Shown here one piece after another: positions 36,732 to 46,951 of a stretch of 64,000 nt of DNA (position 1 is the first letter of the stretch; each line of letters begins with the position of its first letter). Origin of the DNA: Bacteroidia bacterium (GTDB lineage: Bacteria > Bacteroidota > Bacteroidia > J057); NCBI GenBank assembly GCA_033391075.1, contig JAWPMV010000001.1, positions 2,418,001 to 2,482,000 of the forward strand, read 5' to 3'. Position numbers and translations under genes: made by a program. A model generated the notes under the pieces. The model saw only the letters and a list, made by a program, of their open reading frames with translations. It did not search any database and was not told where the DNA came from.

Positions 36732-36828
36732 CTTTTCTCTTTATAAATAGATCAAGGAATTTTCCCTTTTCATTCCACTAGCTTTTGGGATAAATTTTAG
36801 TAATTTCTAATACGTAAAACAAAACATT

Positions 36829-36850
36829 ATACCATTGTGAATTATGGTAT
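36829..36850. promoter_or_regulatory. Inverted repeat upstream of the CHAT-STAND gene
   Basis: ATACCAT (36829-36835) and ATGGTAT (36844-36850) form a perfect 7-bp dyad with an 8-base spacer, 17 bases before the ATG. It could be an operator or a 5' UTR hairpin limiting translation. There is no direct evidence for either. Confidence 0.35.
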
Positions 36851-36867
36851 GGTAAACCCTCATTTCT

Positions 36868-39800
36868 ATGAGTTCCCAAACCCCGGCAATGAATGCACCC
36901 TCTGGAAAGCCAATACTTTTGTTGGCCTTTGCAAATGCGGCCCAAAACCCTTTGAAGATCCATCAGGAAAAAATAGCGCTTGTTAAGGCTCTTGTAACTA
37001 AACTCCGTGAAGAAGACTTGAAGGAAGAAGATATAAAGAATGAATATACAACGGATTTATGTGAAATAGTGATCCTGCCAGAAGCAAGTATCGATTCAAT
37101 CATCGATTCCTTTGAGGATAAAAAATACAAGGATAAACATGGCAAGAGCCGGATAGCTGTTTTTCATTATGCAGGTCATGCGGGCGATGATGCATTATTG
37201 CTGGAATCTAAACAAGGAGGTGGAGATAACAGACGTGCTTATTCGCAAGGATTGATTTCTCTTTTCAAAGAACAAAGCAAACAAGGCATGCTTAAGTTTG
37301 TATTCCTCAATGGATGTTCTTCCCAGAGAATCACGGAAGGTTTTTTAGAGGTAGGAGTTCCTGCGGTTCTCGGTACAACCAAATCCATACAGGATTCCAT
37401 GGCCAAGGATTTATCCGAGCGATTTTATAAGGGCCTGGGACAAGGGAATTCGATACTTCGATCCTGGAATATAGCGGAGGCACAGATTCGATCATATTTC
37501 AAGGATGATATCAATTCCAGTTATCGCCCAGTAATTTTTAATCGGGAAAGCGAATTGCCTGATCAATTCCCCTGGCAAATTAGATTTGGAAAAGGGGCTG
37601 ATCATCAGGGACTCAAAGGCTGGAATTTACCAGAAGCTTCCCAAAACCCTTTACACAATTTACCCCTTCCCAATAAATACTATGCGAACCTGCCTTCCAG
37701 CCCTTATACAGGCTTGAATTATTTCCGGGAGAAGGATGCAGCTATATTTTTCGGAAGAGGAGCAGAGATCAGAAACCTGCATAATACCATCATGGAAGAC
37801 AATCGGGTTATTCTGATGCACGGAAAATCCGGGGTAGGTAAGTCCTCACTCCTTTTCGCTGGATTGATCCCTCGCATGAAACATTATTATCCGATTTATT
37901 TCAGACGAAACCAGGAAAAAGGCTTGCTTCAAAGTCTCATGGATGCCATCCTCGAGCAACTTCCGGATGCGGATGAAAAAGTTGCAAAAGGGTCTGAGCA
38001 GAGTAATGAGATGAAATCTGTATTGGAAAATATTGAAGCTTTAGATCAGAGATTTAATCTATCTGGAGAAGAGGAAAGTGCCGGACCCCTGGATGGAATG
38101 TTTCAGGGATTTGGAAAATCGTTGGATATGGAAAAAGAGGGCATAAGGGAGATGCTGGAATGGGAAGAAGCTTTAGAGCTTGGAAAAAAGATTTTAGAAA
38201 ACTGGAGTCAGCTCGAAAAATTAACCCAAAAACCTGTCTTACTTATTATAGATCAGGTCGAAGAAATTTTCACTCGTCCCACCGCAGGCAGCTCTAACTT
38301 TATTGAGGAAGCAGAACTGGATTTATTTCTTGAAGCTACTAAGCAATTCATTTCTCTTGAGGAGCAGGGGATAGACGGAAAAGTAATCTTTTCATTTCGA
38401 AAAGAATATTTCAGTGATATCCGCGAAATCTTTAATGAAAAACATATCCCCTTTGTGGATTTTCATTTAAATACCCTGGAAAAGAAAGGTATCGTCGGAG
38501 CAATTAAAGGAGTTCAAACTAACCCGAGCCTAAAGAAACATTACAAAATTGAATATGAAGAAGAACTTCCCGACAAAATAGCCCTTGATATCCTGGCGGA
38601 TTCGGATGCCAGTGTGGCTCCAATGCTACAAATAATCATGCGGAAACTTTGGGATCAATATGCCGCAAATCCAAAACCTGACCTTAGAGAATTACTTCTC
38701 ATTAAGGATGAGTTCTACCAAAGCGGGATAAGCACTACGATGGAAGATTTTTTCCATTCACAGGTAGAAATATTTAAAAGAAAAGGCTTTGTTGATTTGG
38801 TGGAAAATGGATGGCTTTACGAGGTTCTTAACTTACATACAACCCGACTGGGAACAGCGACCAGTTATCAAAGTTATCTCTTAGAAGACCTCTTTTGCCA
38901 GGACCATGATGAAATCGTTAAAGCCCTTCTTGAGTTACAAAGATGCTTCCTCCTTGTCGGCCTGGAAGTTCAGTCCGGCAACAATCATGTAACCCTTTTG
39001 GCTCATGATACCTTGGCACCTATTGTTAGGAGAGTAAATGAGGAATCTGACTATCCTGGCCAAAGAGCAAGAAGAATCCTCTACGGAAAAATGAGGAATA
39101 TTCAATATTGGTTCCCAGCTGAAAGGAGAGAAGAATTAGAGGGATTGAAAATGCTAAAAGATGTCTTTTTTGAGAAAAACAGGAATTATGACCTCTTAAG
39201 AGAAAGTATTCGGAAAACTATAATTAAGAACGAACGAGAATTCAATGACTTCTGGCATAGTCTTTTACCTTTTCTCAAATCTGATTTCGAAGAGAAACTT
39301 CCCCAAATTTACCTGAGTGAATATGAGATCCAAACCATCAAGGCTGGGGAGCATGGGATGAGGAAAAGGACCTTTTGGGAAAATCGATTGCTGGAGGAAA
39401 GCGAAAGAAAAATCAAAGAACACAAGCAAGAAGTTCAACGTGCTATAGGCCAAAGCAAATACAACCTTGCCCTGGCATTTGAGGTTCAGGCTACTCGGAT
39501 GGTAGAGGAAATAGAATTGCTTAATAATCATAATTCTGCTTTTTATGAAAAAGCCTGGCTATATGGATTACATGCTTTAAATCAGGAATTTCCTTCTCAT
39601 AAATCCCTTCCTACTACACTTTCGAGAATTGCTTCCTCAAATTTAAGCGCTGGTCCGTTTCGAAGACTTTGGAAATCGCCAGCTTTTCTCAAAGAGAATA
39701 GATTTTGGTTGAGAGAATTCTCTGCGGACTGTTCTTCTATTGCCTTTAAAGAGAATAGTGGAGAGGGATTTAATTATGGAAAAATTGATGTAAAGAGTGG

Positions 39801-41916
39801 AGAAATCCGAACCTTTTTGAGGCCAGAGGATATGGGTAACTGGAAATGGAGTGCTCAGAAAGCCTCCTGTTCATTGGACCTGGCGAAGATGGCATTTATC
39901 AGAATTGAAAATGATCATAGAATCCAACTGGTTTTTATGGACACATATTCTGCAGAGTATCTGGAAAGCTTCTCGATCGACATCAACAATCCAAATGATC
40001 GATTTTGGCTGGAAAAGAGTCTGATCATTCTTCATCACCCGGAACTGGATCTGGTCATTTTTGGGACTACTCAAGAAATATTTATCAAGGAACTTAATGG
40101 ACCTGTAATACCGATTCAAAGTTTTGATGAAAATGGTATAGGCCTGGAAGTTAAACAACTTAAGTTCTCTCGGGATGGAAAAATACTACTCTTGCTGGAT
40201 TCAGAAGGACAATTGTATTTGTACCACTTATGGAATGAAGATAGCAGACAAATAGAATATGAACGGATTCTCTATCCTCCGTATAAACTTGATCTGGACT
40301 TTCAGGAAGATATTATCATTGACGGAGTAGAGGGAACTACCAAATCTACGTATAAAATAAAAGAGGCAGTTATCAGCAGTAGGGGGAAGTACATAGCTCT
40401 CCAAATTGGAGATCCAAATGATATTCAGGTAAATTTCTTGAAGTTATTTTCTATGGAAAGGGCAAGTTCTAGTCAACAAAAATGGGAGGACCATGGGAGC
40501 ATTTTAGAACTTGTGTTTTCACCTGATGATCGATATTTCGCTTATCGGGCAGAAAAAGAAGGAGATTTGGACTGGGTAAATGTATATGAATTGCAGGATG
40601 GCATTTCTAAATTTCTGGTAGAAATCGAGTGCAAATCAGAAGGTGGCTACATTGATAAACTTGGATTTCATGAAGATAGCCAGCGTTTGTTTACCTTTTC
40701 CACTTTAGGAGAATTGAATATTTGGAGGATGGGTGATGGGGAGGAATTTAACAAATTTGAACTGGGAGAAAGTCCGAATCGCATGGCATTGTCCAGGGAT
40801 AGTTCGACTTTCATTACAGCTGGTAACGAAGGAATCATCATCTGGGACTTCTTTCAGCAAGAAAAAATAGGGAAACTTAGCCTTCCCGATGAGAAATATA
40901 AAGGGAGTTTTATTCCTGCATTTGCATTGTCGGATAATGGGATAGCTGCAGCAATATTTAGTGCTCCTTCAATATTTCCTTCCTTATCTAATAATGGAAG
41001 TGAGCATTCAGCAATTTTACAGATTTGGGATACAAAAAAGAAGGAGGAAGATATCCTGTTAACATGTGACTTGCCAGAGGACTCCCTCCATATAGGCCTG
41101 CATGAAAATGGTGAATTGCTGGCTGCAGATTGGAAAGGAAGCAACATTCGGCTATGGCATATCCCAACAAAAAAATGGATGAACCTGGATGGGCCTCGAG
41201 GGAAAAAATTACTGGGAGTAAGTTTCGACCCTCAAAGCCAAAAACTTGCTGCCGCCTGGGATAATGGCCAGATTTTTATCTGGGATATACCCGCTATTCC
41301 CCAGACTGGGCGATGGAAAAAAGTACGGAAAAGGCGAAAGATCCAAATTGCCCATAAACAAATTTTAGATCTCTTTTTTGACGGAAATATTTTAATTGTT
41401 CTTACACCTGAGCAGCTGATACACATGGATTTAGTCTCAGGAGCAAAAGAAAAATTTCCCTATAAAGTCAGGCAATCATCGGGCATGCACCTTTGCAAGA
41501 ATAAAAGATTTCTGATTTTTTCCACTTGTTTTGATAACACACCCGAAATCATTTTTTATGATTTGAAAGCTCAACGAATTCTTACAAGAATTGAATTGGA
41601 AGGGACAAAAAATCGTCCCCTCAATTTTTGCATAGATTCAGAGGAAAAGTATTTGCTGACTTCAGATGTCGAACAACCTTATGCCACCATTTTTAATCTT
41701 GAATTCCTGATCGAATATTTGACGCATGCCAGAGAGAGCGATTTATTCCAGAGAATCTACAAGAATTCCTTCCATCACCTTCCCTATGAATTTGAAAACA
41801 TTGAATTGCATGAAATAGAGATTGAAGGAGATGAAAATAGACAGATTGCTGAAAAAAATGTCCTTCCAGTAGAAATGAATCCCTGGGCGTATTTGAATAG
41901 GTCCCTGGAAGAATAA
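36868..41916 (+). CDS. CHAT protease - STAND NTPase - WD40 sensor protein
   Basis: A 1682-residue soluble protein. An N-terminal CHAT caspase-like domain (about 13-235) has catalytic H104 in HYAGHAG and C150 in FLNGCSS. A STAND/NACHT-like NTPase follows (about 285-760), opened by NYFREKDAAIFFGRGAEI, with Walker A GKSGVGKSS (319-327) and Walker B LLIIDQVEE (458-466). A helical arm (about 800-915) leads into degenerate WD40 blades up to about residue 1640. This is the layout of NLR-like switches: the propeller senses, NTP binding drives assembly, and the CHAT protease is the effector. All active-site residues are present. The hybrid kinase-cyclase gene ends 136 bases upstream on the same strand. 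Confidence 0.9.
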   Translation: MSSQTPAMNAPSGKPILLLAFANAAQNPLKIHQEKIALVKALVTKLREEDLKEEDIKNEYTTDLCEIVILPEASIDSIIDSFEDKKYKDKHGKSRIAVFHYAGHAGDDALLLESKQGGGDNRRAYSQGLISLFKEQSKQGMLKFVFLNGCSSQRITEGFLEVGVPAVLGTTKSIQDSMAKDLSERFYKGLGQGNSILRSWNIAEAQIRSYFKDDINSSYRPVIFNRESELPDQFPWQIRFGKGADHQGLKGWNLPEASQNPLHNLPLPNKYYANLPSSPYTGLNYFREKDAAIFFGRGAEIRNLHNTIMEDNRVILMHGKSGVGKSSLLFAGLIPRMKHYYPIYFRRNQEKGLLQSLMDAILEQLPDADEKVAKGSEQSNEMKSVLENIEALDQRFNLSGEEESAGPLDGMFQGFGKSLDMEKEGIREMLEWEEALELGKKILENWSQLEKLTQKPVLLIIDQVEEIFTRPTAGSSNFIEEAELDLFLEATKQFISLEEQGIDGKVIFSFRKEYFSDIREIFNEKHIPFVDFHLNTLEKKGIVGAIKGVQTNPSLKKHYKIEYEEELPDKIALDILADSDASVAPMLQIIMRKLWDQYAANPKPDLRELLLIKDEFYQSGISTTMEDFFHSQVEIFKRKGFVDLVENGWLYEVLNLHTTRLGTATSYQSYLLEDLFCQDHDEIVKALLELQRCFLLVGLEVQSGNNHVTLLAHDTLAPIVRRVNEESDYPGQRARRILYGKMRNIQYWFPAERREELEGLKMLKDVFFEKNRNYDLLRESIRKTIIKNEREFNDFWHSLLPFLKSDFEEKLPQIYLSEYEIQTIKAGEHGMRKRTFWENRLLEESERKIKEHKQEVQRAIGQSKYNLALAFEVQATRMVEEIELLNNHNSAFYEKAWLYGLHALNQEFPSHKSLPTTLSRIASSNLSAGPFRRLWKSPAFLKENRFWLREFSADCSSIAFKENSGEGFNYGKIDVKSGEIRTFLRPEDMGNWKWSAQKASCSLDLAKMAFIRIENDHRIQLVFMDTYSAEYLESFSIDINNPNDRFWLEKSLIILHHPELDLVIFGTTQEIFIKELNGPVIPIQSFDENGIGLEVKQLKFSRDGKILLLLDSEGQLYLYHLWNEDSRQIEYERILYPPYKLDLDFQEDIIIDGVEGTTKSTYKIKEAVISSRGKYIALQIGDPNDIQVNFLKLFSMERASSSQQKWEDHGSILELVFSPDDRYFAYRAEKEGDLDWVNVYELQDGISKFLVEIECKSEGGYIDKLGFHEDSQRLFTFSTLGELNIWRMGDGEEFNKFELGESPNRMALSRDSSTFITAGNEGIIIWDFFQQEKIGKLSLPDEKYKGSFIPAFALSDNGIAAAIFSAPSIFPSLSNNGSEHSAILQIWDTKKKEEDILLTCDLPEDSLHIGLHENGELLAADWKGSNIRLWHIPTKKWMNLDGPRGKKLLGVSFDPQSQKLAAAWDNGQIFIWDIPAIPQTGRWKKVRKRRKIQIAHKQILDLFFDGNILIVLTPEQLIHMDLVSGAKEKFPYKVRQSSGMHLCKNKRFLIFSTCFDNTPEIIFYDLKAQRILTRIELEGTKNRPLNFCIDSEEKYLLTSDVEQPYATIFNLEFLIEYLTHARESDLFQRIYKNSFHHLPYEFENIELHEIEIEGDENRQIAEKNVLPVEMNPWAYLNRSLEE

Positions 41917-41922
41917 GTCTTC

Positions 41923-41938
41923 TCACCCTATGGGGTGA
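41923..41938. terminator. Weak hairpin after the CHAT-STAND gene
   Basis: TCACCC (41923-41928) pairs with GGGTGA (41933-41938) around a four-base loop, seven bases past the stop codon, followed by a modest T-rich stretch (TGTCTTTATTC). It may be a partial terminator separating this gene from the secreted-protein genes downstream. Confidence 0.35.
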
Positions 41939-41992
41939 TGTCTTTATTCGAAAAGAGCCTTTCATTTACGAAGAATACCAAATGCTTCGTTT

Positions 41993-44512
41993 ATGAAATG
42001 CCTGATGACTATAGGGCTGCTGGCTGTATTTTTGATAAATAACAGCTTCGCCCAAAACTCCAATGACCTTTGCAGCAATGCCATTCTCATCGATTCTATT
42101 CAAAATCGACAAAGTGTTTCCATTGCTTTTAACAGTACCACCCAAAGTCTTATAGCTTCTTGTGAAGACTCAAGCAATGTCAATTGGGACCTTTGGTACA
42201 GCTTTGTTATGCCCTTTGACGGCCAGATCAGGCTCACGGGTTTATCAACAGTCAATAAAACTTCTTTATATGAAAGTTGCGGTGGCCAGGAATTGAGCTG
42301 TATGGCTGCTAATGGATTTATAAAAGGCCTAATTGGAGGAAATACCTATTTGCTGAGGTATGGAACTGCATCTCAGTTTAGTGGAAATAATACCCTTTTT
42401 ATTCAGGCTTTTCGCCCTCCTTCCAATGACGAGTGTTCAGCTGCAATCGCCATAGCCGATATCTCTCAAAAACAGAATATTCAGGTTGATAATCGGGGCG
42501 CATCTGAAAGCCTGGAAATTGGCTGCGATCCTGCTAATCAGGACAATTTTGATATTTGGTATCGCTTTGACATGCCTTACGATGGGAATGTGAAAGTATC
42601 GGGTTCATCAGGTAGCCATAAACTAGCCCTCTTTGATGCTTGTGGGGGGAATGAAATCAGCTGTTTTTCCAGTACAGGTTTCTTTCTGGATCTCAACGCA
42701 AATCAGACCTATTTCCTGAGATTCGCTTCAAATAGTAGCAGCGCCGGAACGAGCAATTTAAGTTTACAGGCCTTTGCCCCTCCGCCCAATGATTCTTGTT
42801 CGGGAGCGATTTCTTTGGGCGATCTTAGTTCTCCCATCAATCTGGATTTGGACAACCGGGGTGCCAGTGAAAGCTTAAATGCCTCTTGTGAATCTTCCCG
42901 ATTTGAATACCTTGATCTTTGGTATGAATTTGAAATGCCTTTTGATGGAAATGTTAAAATTACTGGAGTCTTTGGAGTAAACCGACTTACGCTTTATGAT
43001 GGATGCGGCGGGAATGAACTGGCTTGCAATACGGGACTCTCCTTTTGGCAAGGCCTTGATTCAGGACAAGTATATCTCATTCGTTATTCTTCCCTTAGAA
43101 GCCAGGCAATCAATGACCAGATAAATATTCTAGCCGCACCTACAGCAAGCAACGATGAATGCACAAACGCCACTTTTATAGACAGCCTGGAACTGGGAAT
43201 AACGATCTCACTAGATACACGCTCTGCAAGCGAAAGCCTAGATGCATCTTGTGAAACTGCTTCTGAAGAGAACCTCGATCTTTGGTATGAATTTGTGATG
43301 CCTTTCTTTGGAAACATAAAAATCACTGGAGTTTTTGGGGTAAACAGGCTTGCTCTATTCGATGCTTGCGGAGGAAATGAACTGGAGTGCTCTCAATCAG
43401 GAGCTTTCTTTGAAAACCTGACTTCGGGCCAGCGCTATCTCTTGCGTTATTCAGCCATTTCTCAGCAATCCAATTTCGACCAAATTACCCTTCAAGCCGT
43501 ACCAACTGGTCTCAATGATGAATGCATAGATGCTTTTTTGATTCCGGATATTGATCAGGAACAAATCATTTCTCTGGATACCCGAGCGGCTAGTGAAAGC
43601 CTGGACAGTTCTTGTGAAACGGATACAGATGAAAACCTGGACCTTTGGTATCGCTTTACTATGCCTTTTGATGGCTTGCTTAAAGTGAGTGGAGTTTTTG
43701 GCGTAAATAAGCTGGCTCTTTTTGATAGCTGTGGGGGAAATGAAGTCGCGTGTTTTGCCGGCAATGGAGTCTTTTACAATCTCAGTTCTGGCCAGGTTTA
43801 CTTCTTGCGATATGCTACTACTCGACAAATGGCCAATGTAGATGATTTTTTCGTACAGGCCTTTATCAATCTGCCTCATGATCTTTGTGAAAATGCAATA
43901 GAAATTGAGCGTCCTGATTCTGCCCAATACATCCTGACTGATACAAGAGAGGCTTCACAAAGTCTAATTTCCTCTTGCGAAGATTCAAGCTTCAGTCAGC
44001 AAGATTTATGGTATCGATTTAGTATGCCTTTCGATGGCAAAGTCTTTATTCGAGACGGAAATAATGCACATAACTTCTCGCTTTGGGATAGCTGTGGAGG
44101 AAATGAAATCAGCTGCTTTTCTGGCTTTGGAGAATTTAGTGGGTTAGCGGATAGTACCGAATATTGGCTGCGTTATGCTTCCCCTTTTGGCAATGCGACT
44201 TTGGATTCTTTTGAAGTGGAAGCAGTGATGAGTGTGGGACTAGGGGAAGGACAAGAGGATTTCTTTAAGCTTTATCCGAATCCTGCAGATGACATGATTA
44301 TTATTAGCTGGGCTTCCCAGGGTTTTTCGGAAGGCCTTCTTACAATTTATGATTCACAAGGCAGAAAAGTATGGATGTCCAAGAAAATTTCTCTGAATCC
44401 GGCTAGGATTCAAAAAGAGATTCAACTTAATGGGTGGAAATCTGGGATCTATTATCTACATCTCTATACTCCCGACTACATCAAAACTTCGATCTTTATT
44501 AAAAAGGATTGA
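41993..44512 (+). CDS. Secreted six-repeat PPC-like protein with T9SS sorting domain
   Basis: An 839-residue protein with a signal peptide (about 1-20, ending NNSFAQ). Six tandem domains of about 120 residues, each with NDxC at the start, an LDxRxASESLxxSCE block, DLWYxFxMPFDG, and DxCGGNExxC, make up almost the whole mature protein. They resemble PPC (pre-peptidase C-terminal) domains, with two or three conserved cysteines suggesting disulfides. The end (from about residue 760, FFKLYPNPADDMIIISW, closing TSIFIKKD) is a type A T9SS sorting domain. It is probably a surface or secreted binding protein. No catalytic domain is present. Confidence 0.85.
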   Translation: MKCLMTIGLLAVFLINNSFAQNSNDLCSNAILIDSIQNRQSVSIAFNSTTQSLIASCEDSSNVNWDLWYSFVMPFDGQIRLTGLSTVNKTSLYESCGGQELSCMAANGFIKGLIGGNTYLLRYGTASQFSGNNTLFIQAFRPPSNDECSAAIAIADISQKQNIQVDNRGASESLEIGCDPANQDNFDIWYRFDMPYDGNVKVSGSSGSHKLALFDACGGNEISCFSSTGFFLDLNANQTYFLRFASNSSSAGTSNLSLQAFAPPPNDSCSGAISLGDLSSPINLDLDNRGASESLNASCESSRFEYLDLWYEFEMPFDGNVKITGVFGVNRLTLYDGCGGNELACNTGLSFWQGLDSGQVYLIRYSSLRSQAINDQINILAAPTASNDECTNATFIDSLELGITISLDTRSASESLDASCETASEENLDLWYEFVMPFFGNIKITGVFGVNRLALFDACGGNELECSQSGAFFENLTSGQRYLLRYSAISQQSNFDQITLQAVPTGLNDECIDAFLIPDIDQEQIISLDTRAASESLDSSCETDTDENLDLWYRFTMPFDGLLKVSGVFGVNKLALFDSCGGNEVACFAGNGVFYNLSSGQVYFLRYATTRQMANVDDFFVQAFINLPHDLCENAIEIERPDSAQYILTDTREASQSLISSCEDSSFSQQDLWYRFSMPFDGKVFIRDGNNAHNFSLWDSCGGNEISCFSGFGEFSGLADSTEYWLRYASPFGNATLDSFEVEAVMSVGLGEGQEDFFKLYPNPADDMIIISWASQGFSEGLLTIYDSQGRKVWMSKKISLNPARIQKEIQLNGWKSGIYYLHLYTPDYIKTSIFIKKD

Positions 44513-44669
44513 TCCCTTTTCTTACTTAAAAGAAGAGCAAGGAATTTTGTCAATTTCTTGTACTTGAGGCAAAATTGATATTTCCATAATTTAAATTATC
44601 CTATTTTAAAACAATTTGGACAGATAAGAACTTATTGCTAGTTTGTATCATCTATCTTAAGAAAATTTG

Positions 44670-45881
44670 ATGAGCCCTAAAGCAATATTTTCATATCTGA
44701 AGACATTCGTTTTCATTGCATTGTTGCTTTCCTATATAACAGATTCTTATTCTCAGAATTCTTTGGATGATAAAATCGTACGTATCAGCTCAGAAGGAAT
44801 GCTGGGCCAGGAGATCGGGACTGGATTGTTGATAGGAATCAATCAGGATACCTTATTTGTTCTGACAGCTCTGCACGTGGTTCATGATCGGGATAACTCT
44901 TATACCCATGAAGCTATTCAGATAGGTTTTTTTAATCCTGATTTACCCCTTAAAAAAGCTGATCTTATACATCTTGATGATGTGTATGATATGGCAATTC
45001 TGGCGATTCTTCTGTCCGAAGAAGAATTGGAGGTATTTAGCCATGAATCCGATGGAAAATATACTGTTGCACTGGCTTATGTTACTAAAGAATACAAGGA
45101 TCATAATTTAACCATTATTGGTCATCCGGGAGTTAGGAGTTGGTATTTGAATCAACGGAACTCAATCATCCTGCCGAAATTGGGGGAAGATGATGGAATC
45201 ATGACTCTTAGTAGCGAGGGAATAGGGCCAGGATTTTCTGGTTCTCCAATTTGGAATGAATGTGGGCAATGGATTGGATTACTCTATGAAGATGGGAGCA
45301 TTGAAGCGCGAGCGATTTCTTCCCAAACGGTAGTAAGAAAATTTCCCTCTTCCTGCTTTTCATATTTCTCTGCAGCATCCGAAAAATCATGTGTGGCCAA
45401 TGATTCCCTGCAGCTAAAGTCTTTGGAACTTATCAGTAGTCATGTGAATGATTATGTGAGCAAACTGAGGGATGTAGGAGACTTCTTCTCAAATAACCAG
45501 GATCGAATTTTTTATGGAAAAAAAGCAACTGCACAAGCAGATTATGTCATCAAAGAATATGGCGAAGCTTATGCACGCCTAAATGCCAATAGAGAAACTA
45601 TTTTGTTGAATGTGAGAAATGCATGGCCTGACGAACGAGCTGAGTCAGATGTGAAATTGCTCTTAATAAATCTACTGGATAATTTTCATAAGCTGGAGAT
45701 GGTGAATGCAAACAAATTGCTTATTGAAATAAGCGATTATCTGGATGCGCCTTTTGGAAATAGATCTAAGAAAAAAATGCTTAAAACACGCTTGGATGAA
45801 TTGACTGGAAAGATTGAAAACCATCTGGATTCTGTTGAGAAAGAACAAGTGCGAATTTTGGCAAGCCTAGATAAAAAATAA
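44670..45881 (+). CDS. Secreted trypsin-like serine protease
   Basis: A 403-residue protein using ATG 44670 (a TTG one codon earlier is possible), with a signal peptide (about 1-29, ending DSYSQ). The chymotrypsin-fold triad is intact: H69 in LTALHVVHD, D107 in DDVYDMAIL and S190 in GPGFSGSPIWN. The C-terminal 170 residues are helical and probably coiled-coil, with no PDZ domain, so it is not a DegP-type protease. It likely acts in the periplasm or outside the cell. It is the second protease of the island and the only serine type. Confidence 0.85.
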   Translation: MSPKAIFSYLKTFVFIALLLSYITDSYSQNSLDDKIVRISSEGMLGQEIGTGLLIGINQDTLFVLTALHVVHDRDNSYTHEAIQIGFFNPDLPLKKADLIHLDDVYDMAILAILLSEEELEVFSHESDGKYTVALAYVTKEYKDHNLTIIGHPGVRSWYLNQRNSIILPKLGEDDGIMTLSSEGIGPGFSGSPIWNECGQWIGLLYEDGSIEARAISSQTVVRKFPSSCFSYFSAASEKSCVANDSLQLKSLELISSHVNDYVSKLRDVGDFFSNNQDRIFYGKKATAQADYVIKEYGEAYARLNANRETILLNVRNAWPDERAESDVKLLLINLLDNFHKLEMVNANKLLIEISDYLDAPFGNRSKKKMLKTRLDELTGKIENHLDSVEKEQVRILASLDKK

Positions 45882-46030
45882 GGGAATACCCAAGATGATT
45901 TATACGGAAAACCCTTAAAAGACCTAAGAAATAATTCCTGCAATTTGAGCGGGAAGAGCTAAATAATCTTTGAATACTGAATGGACGTAAGAGCATAGTC
46001 TCGAAATCTCCTTTCTCAACATAACGCGCT

Positions 46031-46930
46031 ATGAATAAAAATTCCAAAACAGGAATTTGTCTCCTTTTGACACTCTTGTCAATAGGAATAGGACAAATGC
46101 ATGCTCAAAAAGATAAGGGATTCCCCAAAATTGCAAGCCCTGGCTTGAATCCTGTCATCTTAGGCGCAAGCGAATTTGAATTAAACTTCTTTTATAATGT
46201 CCAGCGTTTTCCAGAAGTATACAGGCAAGACGCTCCCTATAATTTAACCAACTTCGAACAGCGGACTCAACAAGGCCAAATGCAATTGACCTTTGGCTTG
46301 TCAGATGAAAGCAATGTAAATCTTGGCATTGATCTGGGCTATTCCTATATAGAAACTTCTCTTAAGAATACCCGCCAAAATCCATTTGAAATTGGACCAC
46401 ATGCTAACCTTGGCCCGAGAGTCAGGTGGGAACCTTTTCCCAAACTTTTTTCTAAAAGTAGCAGTCTGTTTCTCCAGCATAAACTTTTGATCCCTTTGGT
46501 AGAATCAAAAGTGAAGTTTGTGGATACCCTAAGTATTGTAAACCAAATGGTTTTCAGCCAACGTCTGGGCTATAGTTTTTTACTGCAAGCTGAGGTAGGT
46601 GCGATTTTTTCACCTGCAGTAAGCATAGCCGGGAGGACTAGTTCAAAAAGACCCATTACCACCCCAGCCAGTCTTTATCTAGGATTTATTGCCACCTCCC
46701 GTTGGGTTCTATACGGAAGCCTGAATTATATCCCCGAGTTTTCGGAAGTTCCCTGGTTTGAAGATGGAAACCGATATCGACGAAGGGCAGGAACACATGC
46801 AGGCGGAGGCATTCAATTTATATTCTCGCAAAGGCTTAGCTTCTTTGCCAGTTATCAGGGAATATTAGATGCCGAATTTGGAGGAGCAGCAAACTCACTG
46901 ACCTTTAGTGTGAGATTTTCTAATCAATAG
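46031..46930 (+). CDS. Probable outer membrane beta-barrel protein
   Basis: A 299-residue protein with a signal peptide (about 1-26, ending QMHAQ). The mature part has alternating aromatic strands (LNFFYNVQRFPEVY, QLTFGLSDESNVNLGIDLGYS, RWVLYGSLNYIP) and ends in LTFSVRFSNQ, which fits an outer membrane barrel of about 12 strands. No family is recognised. It is 149 bases after the trypsin gene and 21 bases before the TIG lipoprotein gene. Confidence 0.6.
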   Translation: MNKNSKTGICLLLTLLSIGIGQMHAQKDKGFPKIASPGLNPVILGASEFELNFFYNVQRFPEVYRQDAPYNLTNFEQRTQQGQMQLTFGLSDESNVNLGIDLGYSYIETSLKNTRQNPFEIGPHANLGPRVRWEPFPKLFSKSSSLFLQHKLLIPLVESKVKFVDTLSIVNQMVFSQRLGYSFLLQAEVGAIFSPAVSIAGRTSSKRPITTPASLYLGFIATSRWVLYGSLNYIPEFSEVPWFEDGNRYRRRAGTHAGGGIQFIFSQRLSFFASYQGILDAEFGGAANSLTFSVRFSNQ

Positions 46931-46951
46931 TCAACCTCAAAATCGAAAAAC

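Noticed and set aside
44670-45881. DegP/HtrA-type periplasmic protease
   Set aside because: The trypsin fold is present but no PDZ domain follows; the C-terminal part is helical instead.
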